64,000 nucleotides of DNA from RI-92 sp037384645 (GCA_037384645.1 JARRNT010000033.1:1-64000); one strand, 5' to 3'; counted from the first letter of the stretch, positions 8,848 to 17,306 are shown. The notes: generated by a model from the sequence alone, not told the origin. Program-made: numbers and translations.

Positions 8848-10005
8848 ATGGTCAAGTCCTACCTCTTTCCCTGGCGCGCTAACAACCAATTTTCCCTGCT
8901 CGTCGATGCGCAGCATTTTTTTCCCGCCATGCTGAATGCCATCGATAACGCCAGACACTTTATCCTGTTTGAACAGTACCTGGTGCAAAGCGGTGAAATC
9001 CTGGATCAATTTATCCAGCATCTGATCGATGCCCGGGAACGCGGGGTTTTGGTCTACCTGTTGCTGGACGACTTTGGCAGCAGCGGTGTCTCGCGCAGCG
9101 ATCAACAACGACTGAGCAATCACGGTATCGATTTGCGTTTTTACAATCCCTTCTCCTGGCGGTCGCTCTATCGTAGTTTACGCCGCGACCATCGCAAATT
9201 GCTGATCGTTGACAATCATGTCGCCTTTGTCGGTGGTGCTGGTATCAGTGATACCTATGCCGAGGGCAACCCGAAGGTCATGAACTGGCATGACGTCATG
9301 TTACAGATCAGGGGTGAAAACGTCGAAGACTGGATCCAGTCGTTTATGTGGGTCTGGAACCATACCACAGATACCATGCCGCTAGTTGCAGATTATGACC
9401 GTGTTAACGCCGGCAACCAGACCGGGCGCGTTTACCTGTCCCGCGGCCTGTTACGCAACGACATCATTCGTAGTGTGATCTCGCATATTCACAGGAGCAG
9501 CCAGCGCGTCTGGCTGGCCACGCCCTATTTTGTCACCAACCGCAAATTGCGCCGGGCACTGCGTCGGGCGGCACGCAACGGAATCGATGTGCGGTTATTG
9601 TTACCCGGTCCGATCAGCGACCATCCATGGATAAGCCAGGTCGGGCGACGTTACTATCAGAAATTACTGCAAAGCGGAGTAAAGATATTCGAATACCAGC
9701 CGCGATTCATACACGCCAAGGTTATGCTTTGCGATGACTGGGCATCCATTGGCTCAAGCAACCTCGATCGCTGGAATCAGCGCTGGAACCTGGATGCCAA
9801 TCAGGCCGTGCTGGATGGACAATTCAGCCAACAGGTAGAGACGATGTTTGAAAACGACTTTGCCCAAAGTCAGCTCATCACCCATGAAGACTGGGAACAA
9901 CGTTCCCGCTGGCAGCGTCTGAAAGAACGCTATTTCGGCTTTTATGCCAGCCTGTTGCAATGGTTTAATTATGTGATTAGCCGTCGGCATAAAGGCCCGC
10001 ACTGA
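8848..10005 (+). CDS. clsB: Cardiolipin synthase B-like phospholipase D family protein
   Basis: Probably makes cardiolipin or phosphatidylglycerol at the inner membrane by phosphatidyl transfer. The 385 residues carry two HKD motifs: H115/K117/D122 in HRKLLIVD and H289/K291/D296 in HAKVMLCDD, each followed by the usual glycine/serine turn (VGGAG, IGSSN). There are no N-terminal membrane helices, which fits ClsB/YbhO rather than ClsA. It is coupled to rnd by 5 nt. Substrate choice within the PLD family cannot be read from the sequence. Confidence 0.87.
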   Translation: MVKSYLFPWRANNQFSLLVDAQHFFPAMLNAIDNARHFILFEQYLVQSGEILDQFIQHLIDARERGVLVYLLLDDFGSSGVSRSDQQRLSNHGIDLRFYNPFSWRSLYRSLRRDHRKLLIVDNHVAFVGGAGISDTYAEGNPKVMNWHDVMLQIRGENVEDWIQSFMWVWNHTTDTMPLVADYDRVNAGNQTGRVYLSRGLLRNDIIRSVISHIHRSSQRVWLATPYFVTNRKLRRALRRAARNGIDVRLLLPGPISDHPWISQVGRRYYQKLLQSGVKIFEYQPRFIHAKVMLCDDWASIGSSNLDRWNQRWNLDANQAVLDGQFSQQVETMFENDFAQSQLITHEDWEQRSRWQRLKERYFGFYASLLQWFNYVISRRHKGPH

Positions 10006-10042
10006 CGCCCCCTTGCTATTGCTCCCGGCTTGCTGGCATAAA

Positions 10043-10067
10043 AAAAGCGGGCCAATGGCCCGCTTTT
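10043..10067. terminator. Bidirectional rho-independent terminator
   Basis: A perfect stem AAAAGCGGGCC / GGCCCGCTTTT around a 3-nt loop (AAT). It gives a run of T after the stem on either strand, so it can end both the rnd-cls transcript and the convergent adk transcript. It sits 38 nt after the cls stop and 24 nt beyond the adk stop. Confidence 0.9.
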
Positions 10068-10090
10068 GTCAGATAGCCGAAAACCTGCTC

Positions 10091-11215
10091 CTAGCGATGA
10101 CGCCGGGTGGTTTTCTTTTTGGCTTTCTTCTTGGCGGCCTTTTTCTTGGTCGCCTTCTTTTTGCCTACTTTCTTCTTGGCGGCCTTTTTCTTGGTCGCCT
10201 TCTTTTTGCCTACCTTCTTCTTGGCGGCCTTTTTCTTGGTCGCCTTCTTTTTGGCTACTTTCTTCTTGGTGGCCTTTTTCTTGGCCGCCTTCTTTTTGGC
10301 TACCTTCTTCTTGGTGGCCTTTTTCTTGGCCGCCTTCTTTTTGGTTACCTTTTTCTTCGTGGTCTTCTTGGCTGCGGTTTTCTTCTTGGTGGCCTTTTTC
10401 TTTGTGGTTTTCTTCTTGCTCGCCGCCTTCTTCTTGCTCGCCGCCTTCTTCTTGGCAGCAGCTTTCTTCTTGGTCACCTTCTTCTTGCCCGCGGCCTTTT
10501 TCTTACTGGCTTTCTTGGCAGAAGTAGCCGCAGCAGGTTTGGCCTTGGGTTTGGCCGCGCCACCGGCAGGCAGACTGTCCAGGATCTGGGTGATATTCTT
10601 GAAAATATCCTGGATTTCACCGATGCCCTGCACCGTCCGCAGTTTGCCCTGTTGACGATAGTAATCAACCAGGGGTGCAGTCTGGGCCTCGTAGACCTTC
10701 AGGCGGTTGCTGATGGTGGCCTCATTGTCATCAGAACGCTGCACTACAGTTCCACCGCACTTGTCGCAGATACCTTCCTGACGCGGGGGATTGGTATAGA
10801 CATTGTACATCTGGCCGCAGGACTGGCAGGTACGACGACCGGTCAGGCGCTGCATCAGGACGTCGAAATCCACATCAATCAGAACAGATGCCTGTAACGG
10901 CTTGCCGAGTGTATCCAGCATTTTGTCCAGTGCTTCAGCCTGGGGAATATTGCGCGGAAAACCATCCAGGATGAACCCTTTTTGTGCATCCGGCTTGGAC
11001 AGGCGTTCCTGAATCATACCCAGCACGATGTCATCGGAGACCAGTTGCCCAGCATCCATTGCAGCCTTGGCACGCATGCCTAAGGGTGTGCCAGCAGCAA
11101 CGGCTTCACGCAACAAATCTCCGGTGGACACCTGGGGTATGCCGTATTTCTCAATCAGCATTTTGGCTTGTGTGCCTTTGCCCCCGCCAGGGGCACCAAT
11201 CAATACAATTCTCAT
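10091..11215 (-). CDS. adk: Adenylate kinase with long lysine/alanine-rich C-terminal tail
   Basis: Interconverts ATP + AMP and 2 ADP. Residues 1-215 are a complete adenylate kinase: P-loop GAPGGGKGTQ (8-17), STGDLLR AMP site, DGFPR (84-88), and a LID with a four-cysteine zinc site, C130/C133/C150/C153, unlike the cysteine-free LID of E. coli. Residues about 217-374 are an extra tail of some 158 residues made almost only of K and A with some T and V, ending TTRRHR; it resembles AlgP and histone H1 tails. The last ~100 residues include 15-residue repeats of the KKKATKKKAAKKKVG type. The frame is unbroken, so the tail belongs to the same protein unless processed. A nucleic-acid-binding role for the tail is an inference. 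Confidence 0.95.
   Translation of the reverse strand: MRIVLIGAPGGGKGTQAKMLIEKYGIPQVSTGDLLREAVAAGTPLGMRAKAAMDAGQLVSDDIVLGMIQERLSKPDAQKGFILDGFPRNIPQAEALDKMLDTLGKPLQASVLIDVDFDVLMQRLTGRRTCQSCGQMYNVYTNPPRQEGICDKCGGTVVQRSDDNEATISNRLKVYEAQTAPLVDYYRQQGKLRTVQGIGEIQDIFKNITQILDSLPAGGAAKPKAKPAAATSAKKASKKKAAGKKKVTKKKAAAKKKAASKKKAASKKKTTKKKATKKKTAAKKTTKKKVTKKKAAKKKATKKKVAKKKAAKKKATKKKVAKKKATKKKAAKKKVGKKKATKKKAAKKKVGKKKATKKKAAKKKAKKKTTRRHR
10110..10480 (-). repeat. 45-bp tandem repeats encoding the adk tail
   Basis: Degenerate tandem repeats inside the 3' end of adk. The clearest units, around 10125-10250, are 45 bp long and encode 15-residue blocks of KKKATKKKAAKKKVG type; further out the units decay to 15-bp steps (KKKAx). 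Long CTT/TTTTT-rich runs on the plus strand make this a slippage-prone tract, so copy number may differ between strains and between assemblies. Confidence 0.85.
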
Positions 11216-11308
11216 TTTAGTTTTGCTCCATATCCAGGTTATTTATTGATGTCCACGAATTCTTATGAGGTCTGTGAATTTTCACTTATGACCAACTATC
11301 GTCGCATA

Positions 11309-11337
11309 AAACTAGACGTTCAGCACAGTCAAGTCAA
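11309..11337 (-). promoter_or_regulatory. Candidate promoter of adk
   Basis: On the minus strand TTGACT (11337-11332), a 17-nt spacer and TAGTTT (11314-11309), leaving a leader of about 85-90 nt before the adk start at 11215. The -35 is good and the -10 moderate. Confidence 0.4.
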
Positions 11338-11672
11338 TGCAAAATATGTGTTTAAGTTGTGAAACCGTGTCGACAATTATTCCTGGAAACAGCGTTTTTT
11401 GACGCACATTTGAAATATGTGATTCAACTCAACGATGGCGAATGACGCAGGCATAACGAACCTCACATGTCTGCCAGTTAGACTTGATCACCTTCTGCAA
11501 ACAACCTGCACGCTGACACAACCGTTCAAATCCAGGCAAACAGCACCGGTACATGACAATGTGGACAAAGCGAAGGCCTCAGCCTCTGACTGCCACTAGA
11601 TGAGGGTGTGAGAACAATCCGGAGGATAGTCCGGAACAGGCAAAATCGGGCAAAATTACCCCATTTACGAGA
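11338..11672. other. Intergenic region between adk and ppa, no gene seen
   Basis: Upstream region of two divergent genes. I see no supported open frame, RNA gene or terminator. The only notable points are a short direct repeat TCCGGA around 11619-11634 and the promoter candidates listed on either side. Confidence 0.5.
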
Positions 11673-11700
11673 TTTACAGACGGGAACCTGCTGCTACAAT
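11673..11700 (+). promoter_or_regulatory. Candidate sigma70 promoter of ppa
   Basis: TTTACA at 11673-11678, a 16-nt spacer and TACAAT at 11695-11700. Transcription would begin near 11707, giving a 46-nt leader with an AAAGG ribosome-binding site before the ATG at 11753. Confidence 0.55.
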
Positions 11701-11752
11701 ACCCGCCTTCTCGGTCAATCTCCTCCACAGCAACATATCTAAAGGTACATTT

Positions 11753-12301
11753 ATGAATCTGGATCGCGTCGGTCCCGGCAAGGACATTCCTAACGATTTC
11801 AACGTTATTATCGAGATCCCATCCCACGCCGACCCGGTGAAATACGAGGTCGACAAGGAGACCGGTGCCATGTTCGTGGACCGCTTCATGAATACCGCCA
11901 TGCACTATCCCTGTAACTACGGCTATATCCCCAAGACCCTGTCAGAAGACGGTGACCCGGTGGATGTCCTCGTGGTAACGCCGATCCCGCTCATCAGCGG
12001 TTCGGTGATCCGTTGTCGTGCAGTCGGCGTCCTCAAGATGACCGATGAATCCGGCCCGGATGCCAAGGTCATCGCCGTGCCGATCGACAAGCTGTGCAAG
12101 TTGTACCGCAAGGTCAGAACGCCGCAGGACCTGCCGGATTTACTGCTAGCCCAGATCAGGCATTTTTTCGAACACTACAAGGATCTGGAAGAAGGCAAGT
12201 GGGTCAAAGTCGAGGGCTGGGCAAATTCAGAGGCCGCCGAAGTGGAAATCAATTCCGCGGTGAAACGCTTCAACGACGCCCCCGAAAAGCCATTTTTCTG
12301 A
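11753..12301 (+). CDS. ppa: Inorganic pyrophosphatase
   Basis: Family I soluble pyrophosphatase: splits PPi to drive biosynthetic reactions. The 182 residues are close to the E. coli length (175). Visible motifs are KYEVDKETGAMFVDR with the substrate lysine and arginine, YPCNYGYIPKT, and the metal-binding signature DGDPVDVLV. Preceded by AAAGG and a promoter candidate; the next gene starts 4 nt after its stop. Confidence 0.97.
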   Translation: MNLDRVGPGKDIPNDFNVIIEIPSHADPVKYEVDKETGAMFVDRFMNTAMHYPCNYGYIPKTLSEDGDPVDVLVVTPIPLISGSVIRCRAVGVLKMTDESGPDAKVIAVPIDKLCKLYRKVRTPQDLPDLLLAQIRHFFEHYKDLEEGKWVKVEGWANSEAAEVEINSAVKRFNDAPEKPFF

Positions 12302-12305
12302 TTGC

Positions 12306-12863
12306 ATGAAAGTCTGCATCGTCTCCGACAGTCACGACAACCGTGCCCAGCTGGCGACGGCCGTTCACGACGCCAAACAGCACGGTGCCGAACTGGTGCT
12401 GCACTGTGGTGACGTGATCGCACCAACGACATTACGTAGCCTGCCGCCTCTGGAACTGCCGGTCCATGTCATCCATGGCAACAACACCGGCGACCTGGTC
12501 GCCATGCACGACATGATGCAGCAATATCCGGAGATCATTCATTATCACGGGATGGATGCCTCACTGGAGCTGGCTGGCCGGCACATCTTTCTGGTGCACT
12601 ATCCCCATTACGCCCGGGCCATGGCCCTGACCGGCGACTATGACCTGGTCTGTTGCGGCCATGATCATCGCTTTCTGATCGAGGATATCCCCAACATCAA
12701 GGGCAGTCATACGACCCTGCTCAATCCCGGGACCGTTGGCGGTATCGGCAAACCACCCACTTATATCCTGGGCGACATGGCCAGCATGGAATTCAGCGTG
12801 CTGCCAGTACCGGTGGAGCAACTGGTGATTCAGAATACCGACTCGGTCACCCCCCACCGTTAG
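12306..12863 (+). CDS. YfcE/MJ0936-type metallophosphodiesterase
   Basis: A 185-residue calcineurin-like phosphoesterase. Metal-binding blocks in order: SDSHDN at residues 7-12, LHCGDV, HGNN (about 57-60), HYPHY, and CGHDHRF near residue 117. This is the compact YfcE/MJ0936 subfamily, active on artificial phosphodiesters in vitro; the natural substrate is unknown. It follows ppa by 4 nt, so it is likely co-transcribed. The start ATG at 12306 directly gives the first metal motif, so no signal peptide is present and the protein is cytoplasmic. Confidence 0.88.
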   Translation: MKVCIVSDSHDNRAQLATAVHDAKQHGAELVLHCGDVIAPTTLRSLPPLELPVHVIHGNNTGDLVAMHDMMQQYPEIIHYHGMDASLELAGRHIFLVHYPHYARAMALTGDYDLVCCGHDHRFLIEDIPNIKGSHTTLLNPGTVGGIGKPPTYILGDMASMEFSVLPVPVEQLVIQNTDSVTPHR

Positions 12864-12888
12864 GTCGCAACACCACTTGCCGCCAGCA

Positions 12889-13329
12889 TCAACCTGGCGT
12901 GTTTTTCCCAACCCAGCGGCGCCCGCCTTCGCGCAGGGTTTCCTGTTTCCAGAATGGCGCACGGGATTTGAGTTCTTCCATCAAGTGACGGCAGGCAGCG
13001 AAGGCTTCCGCACGATGGGCGGACCAGACCGCGACCAGCACGATAGTATCGCCGGGTGTCACCTCGCCAACCCGGTGCAGGAGCAACACGTCCAGCAAGG
13101 ACCATTGCTGCATCGTCTGGTTGACGAGGTCCTGCAGGTACTTTAGCGTCATCGCGGGATAATGCTCCAGGCGCATTGCGCTAATACTTTCATCTTCGTT
13201 GAAATCACGCATGCTGCCAACAAATACCGCCGACGCACCCACCTTGCCAACCAGGCCCGGCATCTGTTGCTGGTAGCTATCAAGCCGTTGCCAGGGCGAT
13301 ATAGGATCAGTAGTAATCTCGATCTGCAT
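12889..13329 (-). CDS. moaE: Molybdopterin synthase large subunit
   Basis: Catalyses insertion of sulfur from MoaD into cyclic pyranopterin monophosphate. The 146 residues match E. coli MoaE. Conserved stretches: GAVFVG-like ASAVFVGSMRDFNE, LEHYPAM, HRVGEVTPGD, and the active-site loop ELKSRAPFWKQE with the two conserved lysines, then GRRWV. It lies 5 nt downstream of moaD on the same strand. The nearby moaC is broken (see 13632), which puts this pathway in doubt unless another moaC exists. Confidence 0.95.
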   Translation of the reverse strand: MQIEITTDPISPWQRLDSYQQQMPGLVGKVGASAVFVGSMRDFNEDESISAMRLEHYPAMTLKYLQDLVNQTMQQWSLLDVLLLHRVGEVTPGDTIVLVAVWSAHRAEAFAACRHLMEELKSRAPFWKQETLREGGRRWVGKNTPG

Positions 13330-13334
13330 CGCGC

Positions 13335-13565
13335 TCAGCCCCCGGTCACCGGCGGAAAAAATGCCACTTCATCCCCGTCATGCACGGGATGCCCGGACTG
13401 AACGTATTCCAGGTTAACCGCCATCAACACATTGGCCGGCATGGCTTCACGGGTACACTGCTGCCAGACATCGGTCACCGTAGTGATCCCGGCCGGTTCG
13501 AGCTGCAAGTCACTGTGGCCGACACGTTCACGCAAACTGGCAAAGAATTTCACTTCAATCGTCAT
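13335..13565 (-). CDS. moaD: Molybdopterin synthase sulfur-carrier subunit
   Basis: A 76-residue ubiquitin-fold sulfur carrier ending in the obligatory Gly-Gly (FFPPVTGG), which is adenylated by MoeB and then thiocarboxylated. The N-terminus IEVKFFASLRERVG is typical. It is transcribed away from moaC and directly precedes moaE, the usual order being moaC-D-E on one strand; here moaC is divergent. Confidence 0.94.
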   Translation of the reverse strand: MTIEVKFFASLRERVGHSDLQLEPAGITTVTDVWQQCTREAMPANVLMAVNLEYVQSGHPVHDGDEVAFFPPVTGG

Positions 13566-13631
13566 CGCTTGATTCGGTCATCATTTCAAACAGGTATACT
13601 AACATTTTAGCTTTATTGGACCGATGATGAC

Positions 13632-14032
13632 ATGAGCAAACTGACCCACTTCGATCACAAAGGCGATGCCCACATGGTGGATATTGCCGCCAAGGACATC
13701 ACCCACCGCCGCGCCGTTGCCCGAGGCCAGATCCGGATGCAGGCACAGACCCTGCAGCTCATTGCTGAGGGAGGACACAAGAAAGGCGATGTACTGGGCG
13801 TGGCGCGCATTGCCGGCATCATGGCAGCCAAAAAGACGGCCGATCTCATCCCCTTATGTCATCCGCTGAGCCTCACACACATCAGCATCGAATTCAGCCT
13901 CGACCCGCAGGCTCAACTCGTCGAATGCCGGGCAACAGCAGAAACGGACGGTAAGACCGGCGTGGAAATGGAGGCACTGACCGCGGTGCAACTTTCAAAT
14001 CCGGCGGGAAATCCGGACACTGGCAACGCTAA
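13632..14032 (+). pseudogene. moaC: moaC with an internal deletion removing catalytic residues
   Basis: MoaC builds cyclic pyranopterin monophosphate from the MoaA product. Residues 1-118 are normal: HMVDIAAKDITHRRAVARG, KKGDVLGVARIAGIMAAKKT, LIPLCHPL, and KTGVEMEALTAV. At 13986-13996 the sequence jumps: the family's final block reappears in the next frame (TFKSGGKSGHWQR, then TAA at 14030-14032), but the roughly 25 residues between, which hold the conserved YDMCKA segment, are absent. Compared with E. coli MoaC spacing about 73 nt are missing, which also shifts the frame. The open frame otherwise runs to 14225 with unrelated residues. The product would lack the conserved Asp and Lys of YDMCK and is expected to be inactive. 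Assembly error is the main alternative. Confidence 0.85.
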
Positions 14033-14127
14033 CATATTCCCTAAAACCGGATTTTGGGCGACCAACTCTAAACTATCAGACAAACTGCCGATATATTTCC
14101 CACTGGTCACTGCCCTGAAGGTCAAAC

Positions 14128-15141
14128 ATGACTCCTTCGCATTCGCCTTTTCTGCGTGCACTTTTGTATATCGTAGTCAGCATCCTGCTGTTCCAGCCAT
14201 GTCTGAGTCTGGCCCGCAACGGTGACGACTGGGTACTGGTGGAACGTTTTAAAGCCCAGCTCAAGCGTGCCCAGGCCGGCAACCCTAACGCCATGTATGA
14301 GGTCGCGCATATGTATGAACGCGGTCGTGGCACTCCGCCCGATATCCACCAGGCTGTGCAGTGGTTTGAACGCGCGAGCGCCAAAGGACAGGCTGACGCC
14401 AGTGCGCAACTGGGGGTGTTGTACCTGGAAGGCAACGGGGTAAAACGCAGCTTACAAAAGGCCTTGCACCTGCTCAAACCTGTCGCGGAAACAGGCAATG
14501 CCACGGCGCAATATTATCTCGGCCAGATGTATGAACAGGGCAAGGGGGTGCGCCACGATCTGGGTCAGGCGGAATACTGGTACCGGCAGGCGGCCAAAAG
14601 CGGGCATTATCTGGCGATCGACAGGCTTAAGCTGCTGGCGCGCGCGAAGGAAAAATCCAGGCACCGCCAATCTGTCGCGAGCAGTAAACTCCGTTCCCGG
14701 GCAGCGAAAACCGACTCACCGGCCATGGTGCTCATGCGCACCGTGTTGCAGGCTAAATGGCAAAAAGCCGGCCGACCTAGCAGCTTCCTGCCCTCCGCCA
14801 GTACCCATTGCCGGCGACAACACAATCGGGCCGTAACCTGCAAATCCGGTGTACAGGAGCGCAAAACTTATGATGCCGTGGTTCGCTACTCCACCAATGC
14901 GACCCTGTCAGGCTTTAAAAATGCGGACACCTTTGAAGTGTCGTATGTGAATACGGTACTCAAGGTGAAACCGGTCGTTCGCCATCAGCTCGACGGCAGC
15001 ACCACAACGCGGCGACCACCGAATATCCCGCTGGGCAAACAGTCGGTCACCCACACGCTGCGCTGCGAGTTAAAATCCGTCAATCAGCTTGTCTGCGTAA
15101 AAGACAACAACATGACGGACACTTTCACGCGGGCGAAATAA
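14128..15141 (+). CDS. Secreted Sel1-repeat protein
   Basis: A 337-residue protein with an N-terminal hydrophobic segment (about residues 8-30) that looks like a signal peptide or anchor, then three Sel1/TPR-like repeats at roughly 48-155, marked by A-YEVAHMYERGRG, AQLGVLYLEGNG and AQYYLGQMYEQGKG. The C-terminal half is basic and contains two cysteines at CRRQHN and VTCKSG and two more near the end (LRCELK, LVCVKD), perhaps paired in the periplasm. Sel1 proteins serve as protein-protein adaptors; no partner is evident. The start overlaps the stray reading frame left by the moaC deletion. Confidence 0.8.
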   Translation: MTPSHSPFLRALLYIVVSILLFQPCLSLARNGDDWVLVERFKAQLKRAQAGNPNAMYEVAHMYERGRGTPPDIHQAVQWFERASAKGQADASAQLGVLYLEGNGVKRSLQKALHLLKPVAETGNATAQYYLGQMYEQGKGVRHDLGQAEYWYRQAAKSGHYLAIDRLKLLARAKEKSRHRQSVASSKLRSRAAKTDSPAMVLMRTVLQAKWQKAGRPSSFLPSASTHCRRQHNRAVTCKSGVQERKTYDAVVRYSTNATLSGFKNADTFEVSYVNTVLKVKPVVRHQLDGSTTTRRPPNIPLGKQSVTHTLRCELKSVNQLVCVKDNNMTDTFTRAK

Positions 15142-15167
15142 GTATTGCGATGAATGAGTGTCTGGAT

Positions 15168-15443
15168 TCAGACGCGACGGTGCTCTGTGATCACCATGAA
15201 GGCACGTTTGCGCCGGTCGGGGTTAACACGCCGGTCCTCAGTGACCAGAACCCGATCGCTATCATAGAAAGGTAAATCCGGCATCGTCTGGCCGCGGCGC
15301 CTGTCGCGCCAGGAACGGCGTCGTTCCAGACTGTTAGGTGAGAGCAACAAACGCACCAACACCACAATGCCGATAAATAGGGCGATACCGAGGACTACAG
15401 GTAAACTGCCGAAAATATCCGTCAGCGTGTTCATAGTCGTCAT
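15168..15443 (-). CDS. Small single-span membrane protein
   Basis: A 91-residue protein with one transmembrane helix (about residues 12-35) followed by a strongly basic cytoplasmic segment (RRRSWRDRRRGQT and DRRVNPDRRKR). An AGAAAGAG stretch precedes the ATG at 15443. I do not recognise the family; the arginine-rich RRVNPDRRK part resembles the short DRR motifs seen in many small proteobacterial proteins of unknown role. Confidence 0.65.
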   Translation of the reverse strand: MTTMNTLTDIFGSLPVVLGIALFIGIVVLVRLLLSPNSLERRRSWRDRRRGQTMPDLPFYDSDRVLVTEDRRVNPDRRKRAFMVITEHRRV

Positions 15444-15585
15444 CTCTTTCTCTAGTTCCCAGTGAATTCCATTTTCTTGTAATCTAGCAAGAATAGGCTA
15501 TGGGGACCGGTGCTGAATCACATTTTACGTTTATTCATACGGGTTTTACGTGTATTCACACAGGAACCTGCACTAAAATGCCGCC

Positions 15586-16287
15586 ATGTCGCCCGTTGCG
15601 CCGCCACAAACACTCGAGGAACTCCTTCACCGTACCCGTGCGATCGCCGGCTGCAGTCTGCAGGAACTGGCACAACAACAGCAACAGCGTGTGCCCGAGG
15701 ATATGCGGCATGCCAAAGGCTGGACCGGACAGTTGCTGGAACAGGTCCTGGGTGCAGACGCCGCGTCCCTGGCACAGCCTGATTTTCGCGCCCTCGGCGT
15801 TGAACTGAAAACACTCCCGGTTCTGGCCAATGGTCAGCCCAAGGAATCCACCTACGTCTGCACTGTTCCACTGCAAAGTGACGGCCAAAGCAGCTGGCAG
15901 CAATCCTGGGTCCGACGCAAGTTACAATGCATCCTGTGGCTGCCGATTGAGGCTGATCCCGCCATTGCCCCGGGGCAACGGCGGGTTGGCTCAGCGCTAT
16001 TGTGGCAACCTGACTCCCGGCAACAGGCGATCCTGCAGCAGGACTGGGAGGAACACATGGATCTGATCCTGCTTGGGCGTGTGGATGAAATCAGCGCCCA
16101 TCAGGGAACTTACCTGCAGGTACGACCCAAGGCCGCAGACCATACCGCCCTGCGCATGACAACAGATAACGAAGGCAACATGATCCGGACATTGCCACGG
16201 GGTTTCTATCTACGCAGTTGCTTCTCAGGCGTAGTGGGTAGCGAGAATCTCTGCGGTGAAGCAACTGCGTATCCTGCTATCTATTAA
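15586..16287 (+). CDS. mutH: DNA mismatch repair endonuclease MutH
   Basis: Nicks the unmethylated strand at hemimethylated GATC sites when activated by MutS and MutL, giving strand discrimination. The 233 residues match E. coli (229). The catalytic D-x6-E-x-K triad is D66, E73 and K75 in DFRALGVELKT. KGWTGQLLE near residue 44 and LRSCFSG near the end are family blocks. Its presence implies Dam methylation in this organism and supports a gammaproteobacterial origin. Confidence 0.96.
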   Translation: MSPVAPPQTLEELLHRTRAIAGCSLQELAQQQQQRVPEDMRHAKGWTGQLLEQVLGADAASLAQPDFRALGVELKTLPVLANGQPKESTYVCTVPLQSDGQSSWQQSWVRRKLQCILWLPIEADPAIAPGQRRVGSALLWQPDSRQQAILQQDWEEHMDLILLGRVDEISAHQGTYLQVRPKAADHTALRMTTDNEGNMIRTLPRGFYLRSCFSGVVGSENLCGEATAYPAIY

Positions 16288-16594
16288 TTTGACGCCCATC
16301 AACCCGCAATGTTCGGCGCATTTCGGCTTATCATAGTCGGCTTTACACATAACTTTGTTCGCTCGCATGACTGACGCAGCCGGCCCTGCGGTTTTTCCCT
16401 TTTCCGTGGATTAGGATACGCCTGGCCAACCCCATGCCGGGCGCGTGGATACTCGCTGTGGAGCTCCATTAGCCCCAGGCACAAAAGCCCGAGTCGACAT
16501 AACCCTGTCGTTTTTCAGGCATCTGTGGATAAACTTGTGAGAGCGCAGGCTTCACCAGTAAAATGCGCCTTTGTCCGCAACACTGGAAAAAAGC
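16288..16594. other. Intergenic region after mutH, no gene seen
   Basis: About 300 bp without a supported gene on either strand. The only structure I see is a weak hairpin with a T run at 16375-16396, listed separately. Confidence 0.5.
16375..16396 (+). terminator. Weak candidate terminator downstream of mutH
   Basis: A 5-bp stem CGCAG / CTGCG around a 6-nt loop, followed by GTTTTT. It lies about 90 nt after the mutH stop. The short stem makes this tentative. Confidence 0.3.
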
Positions 16595-17296
16595 ATGAGT
16601 CAATCGGATACACCACAGGGGGTCGCAGCTGAACAGGCCTTTAACATTCTCGATCCAGAGGCCACCCGCAACCTGCTGGCGCAACATCAGACCGAACTGG
16701 CCGAACTGCCGGACGATGCCTCCGAACTCGACCGCACCCGGCTGAAACTGGAAATTGCCTCTGACCTGCTGGCGCTGGAGCAAAAGGAACAGGCCTGGCA
16801 CCAGGCGCGGGCCTGCCTGCCGGTTTTCCTCGATGCCCAGGCCTGGCAACAGGCGGTGGAAACCTGTGATGTCCTCTACCAATGCGAACAGGATGATTCC
16901 GTGCTGGCCCTGGCCCATGGCGTCTGGCTGGCAGTCACTTTCCCTGTTGCCCCGGAAACCACGGTCGCCATGTTGCAACACATTGTCGATGAAACCCCGC
17001 CTGATTCGGATGGCGCTGCTGTCGCCGCAATCAGCGCACACTATATTGCCGACCTGCGCGCCAGCGAGGACAAGCGCGACAGCCTGATGTTTCTGACGAC
17101 ACAGATTATCGCCCAGGTCGCCAAACGCCACAGCCAGGTTAACGATCAGGATATGCTGGAGTTCTGGCTGGAACGTCTGGAACTGAAAGAGCCGGCGGTG
17201 TTCCTGCCACGTCTGGCCAAGGTACTGGATATTATCGTCGGCGAGCGCTGGTGGTTCGACCGCGATCAGTTACGCCAGATGATCCCGGACAATTGA
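16595..17296 (+). CDS. Helical repeat (TPR-like) protein of unknown function
   Basis: A 233-residue, acidic, almost wholly helical protein with no signal peptide and no membrane segment. Paired helices such as LEIASDLLALEQKEQAWHQA and AWQQAVETCDVLYQCE suggest TPR-like repeats at roughly residues 50-120. The start is the ATG at 16595, which has GGAAAA 6-10 nt upstream; a TTG at 16571 is the longer alternative. It precedes the DUF502 membrane protein by 10 nt, so the two probably act together. No function can be assigned. Confidence 0.7.
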   Translation: MSQSDTPQGVAAEQAFNILDPEATRNLLAQHQTELAELPDDASELDRTRLKLEIASDLLALEQKEQAWHQARACLPVFLDAQAWQQAVETCDVLYQCEQDDSVLALAHGVWLAVTFPVAPETTVAMLQHIVDETPPDSDGAAVAAISAHYIADLRASEDKRDSLMFLTTQIIAQVAKRHSQVNDQDMLEFWLERLELKEPAVFLPRLAKVLDIIVGERWWFDRDQLRQMIPDN

Positions 17297-17306
17297 TAAC
17301 CCCAAC

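Noticed and set aside
10013..10897. Long plus-strand open frames of 150-294 residues opposite the adk tail
   Set aside because: They are the complement of the lysine-rich repeat region and read as runs of Leu, Phe and Gly or Ser, Trp and Pro, with no start signals. They are artefacts of the repeat.
13980..14032. Programmed frameshift in moaC
   Set aside because: A frameshift alone would restore only the final block, because the roughly 25 residues holding the conserved YDMCK segment are absent from every frame.
14076..14504. 142-residue minus-strand frame opposite the start of the Sel1 gene
   Set aside because: A shadow of the Sel1 gene, whose repeats and signal peptide are convincing on the plus strand.
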